Assembly (NCBI GenBank): GCA_914767715.1
Contig: OU612074.1
Location: forward strand, 12,636,062-12,696,061
Direction of reading: 5' to 3'
Source: Membranipora membranacea
Lineage: Eukaryota; Bryozoa; Gymnolaemata; Cheilostomatida; Membraniporidae
Length of the DNA stretch: 60,000 nt
Shown here: positions 1 through 12,900 of the stretch, in pieces
Layout of the letters: every line of letters starts with the position of its first letter
Numbering within the stretch: the first letter of the stretch is position 1
The notes under the pieces: generated by a model
What the model saw: only the letters and a program-made list of their open reading frames with translations
What the model was told of the DNA's origin: nothing
The model's database searches: none
Position numbers and translations under genes: made by a program

Positions 1-943
1 GGCCGGATACTAGAAACAACAAAGATGATAATCGCATATTAAATACTTTGATCACCAATAACAATGTTTGACAATGACTTATCACACTTGTCAGCATATC
101 ACACATTACATTACATTACTTGAAACACCATTATTATTTATAACAAGAGCAGTTTGTTATATGTTATCTAAATTCAAGTAATTGCCTTTACATCATAATG
201 TTAGGACATCTATATTTCGGCTGCATCACGAACTAATATTTTGCCAATCAGAGTCTTCATGGGTCTATTGTTTGTTGGACCAACCATATTTTTTTATACT
301 TTAATCTCATGTAACCAACACTAATCCTGATAAAAAGTAATAACTAAAGCCCGGAATAAATTACAATGTAAAACTCATACATTATGTAAAACTCACTTTT
401 ATTCATGTACCGAAGGTGAACGTAACATGCTGCTCAACCCTTTTACCCGTGCTAAATTCAACTGTGATATTAAGGAACTAGTCACTCAACGCATTTTTAG
501 AACTGCAGCAGATTTTTATAGAGACCCAGATCATATTTTAAACCACTGTTATGTGAGCCATAGGAACTATTTTATTTGTAGCAAATCGCGAACTGTGCGC
601 TTATTTAACAGCTTTGTGCCAAACAGTATTCGCATTTTAAATGATGCAGCCTTCATGCCACACTAGTTTTACCTCATCATTGATGTTGTGTAACCAATAA
701 ATCTTATCTTATCAACACATTAAGATGCGGATGAACTTGTATTTCGTCCAATACTATCCAAAATATAGCATGGACTTACCTCTGTTGCCTCAGCAACTCC
801 CACTGTGTTGCTGTCTTTATCTACTTTGTACAAAGTGAGATTGTACATCACTATGATTCCATTTGACATATCAGGTTCTTCCCACACAGCAGATATGTTA
901 TAAGTCCTTGGCGTGAGACTCAAAGAAGCTGGTTTATCAGGTA
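1..943 (-). CDS. FN3-13 of left receptor, cut by window edge
   Basis: First half 943-780. The second-half exon begins at base 9 (acceptor ctag at 10-13 on the plus strand) and continues beyond base 1. The intron contains a LINE 3' fragment absent from the right copy. Confidence 0.75.
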
Positions 944-3900
944 CTGTGAGAAAATAATAACGCATCCATAAAAATTGACTCTAACAATTTGGTGTAACAA
1001 AGAAACTCACAACTATGGCAATTCGGATCCAAAAAATATTGGGTCCAACATTGTGGTAACAAAGAGTTTCTTAATAAACTAATATTATGAGCTTTTCACC
1101 TTTACTTCCATGACATGTCGCCTGACACGATTAGCTTCTGCATCACATAATAGTCTTTTGAAGAATTTGGGAAAGGCATCATTTTTAGCTGAATATAGGA
1201 GTAAGTGGCCTGCCACAAAATTGATCACTGTACTTACTGAACTCAGCTGTGCGTTGTTGCACGAATCCGGGTAGTCCAATACCAGCTGATGTCGATGCTG
1301 TCACACTTACGTTATATACAGTATATGGAACGAGATCTTGCAGTAAATAAGTGTAAGTTTTTACCTACAAAGAGATGCCTTTCATTTATTTATCTATTGA
1401 ATAAGACAGCCTATATGTAAATGAGCTCGAATACTAAAAAGGATTTTCTTTGTGCTGAAAGCAATAGCAGTCCTTTAGGGGAGCAGATGATCACATGTGT
1501 ATGACTTTGAAGATCACAAACAAAACAATGATATTCATATGATATTAGATCTCACCACTCCTGTTCGGTTCACTCTGATAGGAGCGATCACCTCTGCTGT
1601 TTGACCAGCTTCCACAGCACTCTCCACAGTAATTGTATAGTGAGTTATATTCCCAACACTGTCATTGATAGCACTCCAGCTTATATCGATAGTGTTATGT
1701 GTGAATCCAGTTACATTGACGGTTGGCTGCCCATTAGGCACTGCAAAGTCACAAGATGCAAGTTTTTTATTATGTTATGTTTCATTGTTGAATGAGTTAA
1801 TGATATCGATCAACTTTTAGCATGTTTCATGTTCGGCATTGTTTGAACACTGGATTTCAGGCAAGTCATTACCTGGGTCCTGAATGGGAGTCAGGAATGA
1901 GGGATTGTGTAACAGTTGTTTCAGTTGTCCTCTCCATGTATTTACAAAAAATGAGAGAAACTAGTCTACAATGAGCTATGATGCTATGGTACGAGACCAG
2001 AATGTGGGCCAATGACAGCCAGCTGAGATCTTACTCAACAAAAGAAGTACAATAATAACTTCCTTATCGAAGATTATGCACAGGAATTTTTTGATCAATG
2101 AAGGAAAATATGTGTGTGTATTAGAGTGAATTCAATTTGCAATAAAATTTTGGTTAAACAATTCAGAAACAATTGAAATAACAAACACAGATCTAAGTTG
2201 AGAAACTTAAACTTATACTTTTATGGGTACTCTAACCTAGCTGAATGGTTTGAAGATTTGAGTGCAATACCCTTGCCTAGAATCACAAATACAATAATTG
2301 TTTCCAACGATATTGGTGGGGGGGGGGGGGGCTTAAAGTATGCGCATAGTGAGGAGAAACTCGGTACAGACCAATTTCCAAACCAGATTTACATCTTATA
2401 ACATAGTATTCGATAGATTTAAGTACTGCTGTCCTAGGCCTACATTTCAAGAGTGGGCGACTGTTGTTTACTTACATACATATTTAGTTTACAGTATTCA
2501 AAAGTTTATTATCAAAATATTTGGACAATGGCGACCTCCCTTCCCACTCCCTCAACTCAAAACACATTACCATAAACTAATTGTGCGTGTACTGCTTACA
2601 TGCTTCGGCTGTCTTTATCTCAAGAGGACTCTCATTGGTCAGATCTCTTGTGTTGAGCGCAAACACTTTAACGGCATAGGTAGTTACAGGCTCCAAGTTA
2701 TTCACAGTGAATTCTTGGGTCTTGCTCACATTGGTTATAATCTGGTTGGTTGGGACACCACAGGATAGCTGTGTTCTCCAATGGTCGTAAGCAGGATCAT
2801 TTTTCCGGGACTAGATAAAGAAAAACAAAAACAACTGACAGAAAGCTAATTTAACAACAAAACAAACAAGTAAACACTGATCAATGTGATGGTGGTGTTT
2901 AGTAAACACTGTAGAGTGTATAAAGCATATCTTGATAGCAAAGGTATCGTTGTTGGCAGTGTAGGCCTACATTACATATATGGTATTATAGATATAGATG
3001 CAGCAAAACTACATATACATGTATAGGCCTATGGTTAGAGGTAATTTATAATGTTTAACGTTGGGAGCCACATGTTCCTCCTTGTTATTATAGACATACC
3101 TCGCAGGCTTCACAGTCTAGAATAGTAGCTTGCTTACAGCTACCGATGGGACCGTTACCATCACTCTCGTATACTGTGACAGCATACCCGACAACTGAGT
3201 TCAGGGGTGATGGAGGATCCCACTGGATCATGATTGTGTTAGTACCCTTGTCCTTCTCTATGAGATTTTGTACCATTCCTGGTACTGCAACATAGAAAAC
3301 ACAATTTTACAACCTGTCGTGTTTGTTTATAAGACTCCAAACAATTACAACTATTTAAATATGAAATTGAAGGTTGTAATGTTTATTTATCAATAAAAAC
3401 TTGTTTAAAATATTGTCGAAATTTGGCTTAGCGATGAAAAATCGAATAAACGGATCTAAACTTTGATTTCAAACATAAATGAAGCATTGTTATTGACGAC
3501 TTGAAGCATTTTACACCAACCAATACCATGTAAAGATAGCGATTTTCAGCAAGACTAAAGCAAAAAAAAAAAGTAATAATCACCCAGTTCTCCTGTGACA
3601 AGAAGAGTAAGGTATTTCACATCCATTTGTATATTCAAACTATGGATAAGCTTACATAAGCTAAATATAAAAATTTAACTTAGGCAAGTCAGGATCATGA
3701 GGACCATGAATAAAATTTACTTGTTTATTTGTACACCGATGGAGCTGTCGCTTGTACAGAGTGATTTGTCTAAATTGATAATGATCTCTTTCATATATCT
3801 ACTAAGTGGTCCAATAACGCACTAACAGATTAAGCATTCAATTGATAAATCTACTCATTTTTTAAGACAAGTTTTCACATGTCATTAGTATTTCATTTTC

Positions 3901-6900
3901 CTATAAACAACTTCCAACGTAACTCCTACTGCCGTGCGTCTTTTCGGTAGGTTCCCGATTATATCAGTTTTAGTTATTTAGGATAAAATTGGCAGCAGTG
4001 CAACATACGAACAATTGTAAAATGTGTTGAAGACATAAACTGTTATCAGCGGTCTACTCTTGCTACTGGGAGCCGCAAATCAGAGTAATTGAGATGTACA
4101 TACCATTTTCTATAGTACTAGATGTGTCATTCATAGGAGAGCTAAACTTGTTACCAGATCCAGCAGCAGAGTCTATAGCTTTACTTCTCACAGACACAGT
4201 GTATTCAGTGTCAGCAGTTAGCATACTGATTGTGATAGAGTGCAATGTTCTGTTAGTAGAATCTTTTGATTGTGTTACATTGGCTGCAATTCAGAGATAT
4301 TAAAACTAAATGATATGCTGAGAGAAGCGGTTGAAATTCCCAGCCTAAATTGTAACTACACACACACACAACATCCAAGGCATAGATGTTTTGAAGAGAC
4401 AAGTCGTGTTTATCAGCCATATACATAGACAAAGTGCCTCCTGACAGGCAGGATATGGTCGGATTCTATATCAGTTATCAAACACAAAGCTGTGTAAACA
4501 TACTGATAAATGTCCTTAGCTATCATCTCGTGTACAAAGATCTAAGTTAAAATTGACAAAATAGAATTTGTGTCTAGCTTTTAAAGTCTCATTTAAAAAA
4601 GAGGCGGAGGAGTTGCTATTGGTTTGGAATACTCACATTTACTTGCTGCAGGGTCTGAAAATTCAGTATCAAAACCATCTTGTCTACCAGCTCCAGCATA
4701 CCATTGGTAAGTGATACTGTCTTCTGTAATCTCGAAGGCCTTTAAGTCAGCCACTGAGGATGGAGCTGTAAGAAAGAAAAACAGAGAATAGCTGAAGAAC
4801 GATTCTCTGTATCTATTAGTTGATGAGATAATCCATATAGAAATGCCATTGAATTGCAAATGCAGCGCCAAAGCCCTGAACCAAATATTCCAGTTTTATG
4901 ACATGTACAATATCGTGCTTATGTAAGTGTGAGATTAGTTAACCAGTTAGAGAGTTTGTGCTACCATCCTTCCTTCAGTGTCAAAGCCACTCCCGAGTCT
5001 TACCAAGTAGAACATATTGACTCTCAGGCAGACTTGACACACCATTGCTCATGGTGTAGACTATAATTGAGTATGTCTGGCCTGGTGTGAGGTCCTCTCT
5101 CAGGACCGAGAGATCAGTTGTATTGACTGACTGACAGTCCCCATAACACTCGACCACGAATATGTCAAAGACAGATTCATTGCTGTAGTTCCAGCTAACC
5201 GTAATGGTTGATGAGCTACTGGAGGTCACAGTGAGGTCTGTGACAGCTAGTGGGGCTGAACAAGAGCAGAGATATACTATGAATATCACAATTACATTAG
5301 GCGGCAGTTAAAAGGATCATTCTATTGTCACATATAAATGTACAAGTAAAATTCCTTGGATCACGTACATGTTATTCAGGTATTTAATTTGTACAAACCT
5401 ATTATGTAGTCTACAGGGTCACTCTCAGGACTGCTGCCACCATTAGCTAGTATAGAGGCTACAGTGAAGTTGTAACTACACCCAGAAGTGAGTGATGTGA
5501 TATCAAGAGTTGTGGTGGAGTCGTCAGTAGTGGACTTGGTACCACCATCACAGCCAGTCTGCCAAAACAAATAAGGCTTATACTTATACAAGTGAGGTCG
5601 GTATTTTATTTTGTTGAGGCCCCCATGAATGATCAAATAAGAGATGGAAATACCTCCAGAAATAGTCAAGGTTATTTTCACTGTGAATAAAAGAGCAAGA
5701 AAACATGTGAGTTGAACCTGACAGAGATTATCACCAGACCAATATGCTCAGTGTACAGCAATACATGACTCTCCTAAGGTATCTCTTATTTATAATGAGG
5801 TTCTACAAGTCATCTCAGTGGCAAAACCGGCTACCAGCTTTCCTGTATTGTTTAAAGTAAGAACATGCAGGTATAGCTGAAGGCTTTGCCATTCTTTTAT
5901 TTCTTACCACAATAGAGAAATCACTTACAGTAGTTGAGGTATAGCTGACTCTGTAGTGGACCAACGCAGAGGCAGTTGGTGCATCCCAGGTGAGCTTGAC
6001 AGAAGTTCCACTTGCCTCTTTAACAACTAGATTAGATAATTTCATGGCATCTTCAAATAAAAAAATACATGAAATTTGAAATCAGCTTTCACATCATAAT
6101 GAGATTGACAAGGTTAGTACTTTTTGTCTAGCCTAAGGCCCACATAACACTGCGTAGTAACGAAATTTGATGCTTCATCTAGATTCGAGATGGTCTTGGA
6201 ATATCAAAAAAGGGCTGAGTACAACCAGATCTCGGAATAATTACGCATACATCAATATCAGTAGTAAAATCATAAGATTGCATAGCATCATTCACAACAT
6301 ATATAGATGGGACTTGAAAGCCATTGAAATTCCATTGTCACTTATCATTGTAGGCCTACAGGTAAAAATCCTTGGATCACGTACGTGTTATTATGTATTA
6401 AATTTGTACAAACCTATTGTGTGGTCTACAGGGTCACTCTCAGGACTGCTGCCCCCATTAGCTAGTATAGAGGCTACAGTGAAGTTGTAACTACACCCAG
6501 AAGTGAGTGATGTGATATCAAGAGTTGTGGTGGAGTCGTCAGTAGTGGACTTGGTACCACCATCGCAGCCAGTCTGCCAAAACAAATAAGGCTTATACTT
6601 ATACAAGTGAGGTGGGTATTTGATTTTGCTGAGGCCCCATGAATGGTCAAATAAGAGATGGAAATACCTCCAGAAATAGTCAAGGTTATTTTCACTGTGA
6701 ATAAAAGAGCAAGAAAACATGCGAGTTGAACCTGACAGAGATTATCACAAGACCAATTTGCTCAGTGTACAGTAATAAATGACTCTCCTAAGGTATCTCT
6801 TATTTATAATGAGGTTTTACACGTCATATCAGTGGCAAAACAGACTACCAGCTTTCCTGTATTGTTTAAAGTAAGAACACGCAGGTATAGCTGAAGGCTT

Positions 6901-9900
6901 TGCCACTATTTTATTTCTTACCACAATAGAGACATCACTTACAATAGTTGAGGTATAGTTGACTCTGTAGTGGACCAACACAGAGGCAGTTGGTGCATCC
7001 CAGGTGAGCTTGACAGAAGTTCCACTTGCCTCTTTAACAACTAGATTTGATAATTTCACGGCATCTTCAAATAAAAATATACATGAAATTTGAAATCAGC
7101 TTTCACATCATAATTAGATTGACAAGGTTAGTACTTTTTGTCTAGCCTAAGGCCCACATAACACTGCGTAGTAACGAAATTTGATGCTTCATCTAGATCA
7201 GTTGTGGGCAACCTGCGGCCTTATTGCCAGTGCGGCCTAATTGTTAATATTTTGCGGCCTAATTGTGGCCTTATGCCTGTAAAACTTGTTATACATTAAT
7301 TTTGATTCCCCTTTTTTTATGTGGAGAACCAAGTATATGCATAGCGCTCTGTAAGCTAAAGATATTTTCATTCTGTATTACGCATGTAGCTAAGCTTCCC
7401 AGCCACTCTTATTACTTTATCAAGTTGTTGTCCTTTCGAAATAACACAAAACAGTGACATTTGAATGTTAAAATTACAAGTTTCTCTAACATTATAGTAA
7501 TTTTTTTTGCAAAACAGTCTCTGTGGACAAAAACTCCCTTTGTGACAAGTGCTCCTGCATTATGGCTGAAATGTTCCATATTGGATTCTTCATTTCACAA
7601 TCATTTGCGAAAAATTCCCTCCTCGGATCACGTACGTGTTATTATGTATTTAATTTGTACAAACCTATTGTGTAGTCTACAGAGTCACTCTCAGGACTGC
7701 TGCCACCATTAGCTAGTATAGAGGCTACAGTGAAGCTGTAACTACACCCAGAAGTGAGTGATGTGATATCAAGAGTTGTGGTGGAGCCGTCAGTAGTAGT
7801 CCCGGCAATATATATTTATAGTGGGGAAGAATGTTGACAATAATGATCTGTAATCTTACCCATTTGAAGTGGAGCATCGCTGCTGACAGCACTTGACAGT
7901 TCACTGCCTTCTGATGTAACATAAGCCTTCACACTGAAAGTGTAGGCCTGCCCATGGGTGCCATCACTTATATCAGCTGTCCTCGCTGTACCTGCTGTCA
8001 CCTCTTTACCAGTCGTGGGAGAGCATTGTGTATCTAAAACAAATAAACCAATCTCTGTTGATGAATTTATATCGAAAACAGACAGGAAACATTGCTTATA
8101 CTATAAGATACACAAATATTATCATTGTTGTAAAACCATGTGATGACAGCACAATACCTATAGGTGGATCACAGAAGACTCTGAATCCCTCCACAGTATC
8201 ACCATCACTATATTCCCAGTTGACTGTAATGACTCTATCAGCTTGTGTAGCAGAAGCACCAGTGGGAGCAGATGGTACTACAATGTAAAATATTAGAGAA
8301 ATTAGCTCAGGACTCGGAAATTAGAAGAGTTAACTAGTGATCACAGTAGAATGCAAAAACCCTTACTGTCACTAATGAAATATTAAATAATAACTATATC
8401 TATAAATGAAACCCTATGAAAAATCTGAACTTTTCATTGGAAAAATGAACCTCCAGTAATGATCTACAAAATGATGATCATTATCATCACCTACGTCATT
8501 ACCTTGTTCAATGACAATAATACTAAGCAAACTGACTTGTTACCTATATTTTTCATTTTGCGTTATGTGATAACCAGGTTATACCGGTGTCGTTGAGTGA
8601 TTGAATATGTATAACCAGTTATTTTATGATAAAAATGCATGGGATAGTGTGGTTTGAGTATTGACGACTCACATCTAGATTGTACAGTGAGGTATGAAAT
8701 AAGAAGCAATGATGAATTCGAAATTGAATGAACGACAGTGAAGGTGGTAACCTTGGACAGACGGACAGAAAGGAGGAATAAGATGTTAACTCTCCAACAA
8801 ATCACCCTAAAAGATTCAACAAAAGAAGCACAGCTAGAATAAAGGAAGTGTTTTGCTTGCGCAGAGATATGACAAAACGAGGATAAAAAGTAATGAAAGG
8901 CCTTACCACACCACACCAGCTTGAGTAGAGTTAGGCACATCGACTTTATAATATTGAGTCTATGGTTAGGTACATGAGTGTGAAAGCAGAAGTGTAACTT
9001 TTGATTGGTCAAAAGTCATTGAAATCTGTGCAGGTAGCATTAGTATTTGCATTAGTGCAAAATACTGGCACATCCTCAAGTTGAATATGCTACCAAAAGA
9101 TCCACTGACAGACATAACATGACTGTCTGGCATGGTCTCAGAGGTGAAGCAGTTGTGAATATGCTGAGAGAAGCCAAGTTAGAAGCAAAGCACGCATCTA
9201 CTTCCAAGTTTGTTATCAGTCAACGGAAAATATAAGGTGTGAGAACAACTAAGTGGTGAAAGGAAATATTAAAAATTTATGGGAAACACACATAGAAATG
9301 AAAGTGACAGTCTGTAAAACATTAGTTAAATAAAGTAAATACAAGTAAGGGTTTTATCATTGTGTCAGGGGTATCAAACTATGTAAACTCCTACCTAGTG
9401 TCAGACTGTTAGAGTAGTCTATCTGTGATGACTCTATGTTATTACTAAACACATGAGCAGTGAAATTGTATGATTTTCCTGGCGTAAGACCAGTGAATGT
9501 AGTAGACATTTCTTTCCGTGTGAAGTTCTGTTCAATCTGATTACATCCAGCACATCTGATGGTTACTTGGTCAAATTCACCAGTAGGGTTGTCCCATGTC
9601 AAAGATGCTTCTTGTATGGTTTGAGTTCGTTCAGCTGTCAGGTTAGATACTCCATTCGGTTCTAATAGTACATAATGGATCAAATTTAGGAAAAAAAATG
9701 GGGACACAAACAAATAACATAAAACACACATGCATGGCAGAAAGTAGTCCCATCTGAAGCACTGTTAGCACAAGGTAGGCATATCTACTAGAAATGTTGT
9801 CAAGTCAGTGGAGACCCCTTAAAGTGTGAAGCAACTAAGTAATTAAAAGATTATGATTTTGTCAGGAAAGAACTCATGTTAAGAAATAAAACTAGCAAAA

Positions 9901-12900
9901 TAACTCAGCAAGGAGTCTCGAGCTGTGTTAACTCCTACCTAGTGTCAGACTGTTAGAGTAGACTATCTGTGATGACTCTAGGCTATTACTAAACACATGA
10001 GCAGTGAAATTGTATGATTTTCCTGGTGTAAGACCAGTGAATGTAGTAGACATTTCTTTCCGTGTGAAGTTCTGTTCAATCTGATTACATCCGTCACATC
10101 TGATGGTTACCCGGTCAAAGACATCAGAAGGGTTGGTCCATTCCAGGGCTGCCACAGTGTTGGTTGCAGTTCGGTTGGCAAAAAGGATAGACACTCCATT
10201 CGGTTCTAATATTAGATCATGAATGAAAGTTGGACATTAATAACACATTGAAAAGGAAAATGGGGAAAACACAGAAAGCAAGCATACTATGCACTCAACC
10301 AAGCAAACTATAAGAAAGATACGCTACATCTAATTGCTACAGTTCCAATAATTAATAACTCTAGGTATTTTGAAAGACATATTTTGAGACTAATGATGCG
10401 ATGTTATCATAATATTACCTAAAGTGAGTCTATTAGAAGTAGTGTTTGTAAGAGACACTTTGTTCCCACTATATACATGAGCAGTGAATGTATATCTTTC
10501 TCCAGGGGTAAGCTCACTAATGACAGTGGTGATTTCTTGTGAAATGAAATCGATGCCAGGGGACTCACTCCATACAATGGTCACCTTATCAAATTGACCT
10601 TCTGGGTTTACCCATGTCAATTTAGCTGCCTCGTTATCGCCTTGAATTCTTTCAGCTTTGATGTTCCCAGTTGGGGAAGGGTCTAAGCAAGAAATCATTT
10701 GAGCACATGTACAGATAAGCATCATACTGACTTTGGAGTAACTCATGGACATAAATCACAAATGCAATATACATCAATGTCTGCTGACATAGCTAATGTA
10801 AACGGTAAACTAGGAATATAAAAGTATATTAATTGTACCTAGTGTCAGTGAAGTTGAGTTAACACTGCTAGAACTCTGTTCATCGACAGACACAGTCAAT
10901 CTGAAAGTGTATGTAGCTCCTGGTGTCAGTGTTGTGAAGTTGTGCATAGTGCCAGATGCAGTCACATCTGATGGGCAATTCCCATCATTAGTTGTAAAAC
11001 ATTCAATCTTCACATGGTCAAAAGCAGCAGGCGGCGTCCATGAAACTTTGATTCCAGTTGCTGATATCTTTGCAACCTGTGGGTTCTCAACTGGACTAGG
11101 AGCTGAATAAAATATGCGGTCGAAAAGAAACAATGATAACAGGTAAAACCAAGGGGCACAAAGAAAACACACAAATCAGCTAATCAACAAAAATCTGAGA
11201 CTTCAGCGGTTATTGATCGATGTAACACACAATTAACGTAAATAACCCAACACCACAGAACTGAGCAGCAGAGAGCAATCACATGCAGTTAGAACCTAGT
11301 AGGATGGATATGAGATAGTCTGGTTTGAGTTGTAAGAGTTGAAGAGGTGGCATAAGAGGCTATTTGGGAGAAGAAATGGTATGGAATACTGCAGGTGGGA
11401 GTGAAACTTTGGTATAAAGGTAGAGAGACATATTGAAATCCAGTGAAGAATGTATTCTGGAACGTTCCTGAATCAATCCAAGGAGGTACGAAGTAAGGTC
11501 GGGATGTGGATATGACATTTGCAGCGAATCAGCATTGCGTCATATTCTGAAACACACTGTGCCCTACGCATAATGAATTTAATGTTATAATCTGAATCCA
11601 CCTTATATTATATATTAGGATTATCTGACGCGTATAATCAACTTGTACAAGCATTTTTTGTTACACACAAAACAGAGACTTTTTGCTGGACTTCCCAGCA
11701 AACCAAGATTTAGGACATGACAATATTAACATGTTTTTGTTCAGTTCTCTGCAGAATGGGTATCCAAAAACTTGCAACCTTAACTGGTGAATTCATTATA
11801 CATTTAGCAAGTAAGTATGATTATGTTCAATTAATATTATTAATATTAAATACTAATTAAATGCTCAAGCTGCCAAAATTGTGAACTACTGGTTATCTGT
11901 ATCAATAAGGGTCAAGTTGAGTTTTCAATAGCAGCCATGCAATTATATACAGTGATAACCATTATTGTCCTGATGGTAGTTTGTGTAGGTAAGGTATGGT
12001 ATGGAGTAGCCGAATAGCAGCTCCGTTTAGGTTGAAGCTCGAATTCAAGCCGCTGTTTCCTCATGAGATAGTCTCGGATATTCCAGCAAGTGGTGTTGTT
12101 GTTGTTAGTGATTACCGGTGTCGGTTCATATCTTTGTGTCACGGTTACCATTTGGCTGCAAGCCTAACAGTGCTTTAGCAATTGTTATTTGAGTGATATG
12201 AGGACTTTCATCAACACATCACTCAACGTTACACTACCAGCGCCTGACATTTTGTTTTTCATGAGAGGATAATAATAATTTGGTTAGTTAGAGAGTTGCC
12301 CTCTCTAGTTTAGTTACTTCAAGGTCGGGCAACTCTATGACAAGTAGTAGTAAATCTAAATTATTTATCTTTTACAACTAAAATCAAAGCATTATTCAAT
12401 TAGGTAAAACAGGCTCCTAAGATGATTTCAATTTCGTGTTTCTTAGAGCCGATCTTTCACCAGTAATTTGCTGATTGACATGAGCTGCTGGGAAAAGATA
12501 TAGCAGCACATGCAATGGTGAGGTAAAGTGACTTGGAAATTTGAAGTCTGGGTTTTTCCCCAACCGAAAAAGGATTTCCTCCGAAGTTCCTATCCATCTG
12601 CATGCAAGAATTAACACTGGAAATCATATTTTTCTTCAAATGGGACTTTAGTAGTGGTAAGGTTTTGGCAGGTATCAATGTTAGGTCAGTAGATTCCAGC
12701 ACCAAGCTGTATTTCTTACGCATCATTTTAGTAGTTGCTGTAGCGCTCTCTGTGGTCGTCACTTCTGTAGCTGCGGTTGTTGCATTATCTTCTGTTGCAG
12801 TGGTAGTTGTTGATAGCTGACTTGTCGCAGTTTTAGTCATTGTATCAGACCAAGTTGTTGATTCAGCAGCAGTAGCATTAACAAATGTTGAGTTTGAATT

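Larger units (their letters stand above)
5340..7830 (-). repeat. Tandem ~1,014-bp FN3 repeat units (left)
   Basis: Two complete units (each a two-exon FN3 with flanking introns) and a third truncated unit interrupted by the hAT-like fragment. Shared intron blocks such as gcctaaggcccacataacac recur at about 6,130 and 7,147. Confidence 0.8.

Noticed and set aside
2318-2331. G/C homopolymer runs (also 17,340; 26,484; 31,449; 34,418; 58,087)
   Set aside because: Simple low-complexity tracts of variable length between arms; prone to sequencing error.
8563-9012. 149-codon ORF (mirror 39,433-39,882)
   Set aside because: Identical in both arms only because this region is homogenised; it lies in an intron, has no domain or splice context and an unconvincing composition.
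11912-12151. ORF in the intron after the mucin exon (mirror 36,295-36,600)
   Set aside because: No acceptor/donor in phase, no recognisable domain; explained by arm identity.
12457-12719. Open frame continuing past the left mucin exon
   Set aside because: A GTAAGA donor in correct phase ends the exon, and the right copy has an early stop in this stretch. Read-through into an intron is the simpler view.
12602-12820. Hydrophobic ORF antisense to the mucin exon
   Set aside because: A Val-rich shadow created by reading Thr/Ser codons on the opposite strand.
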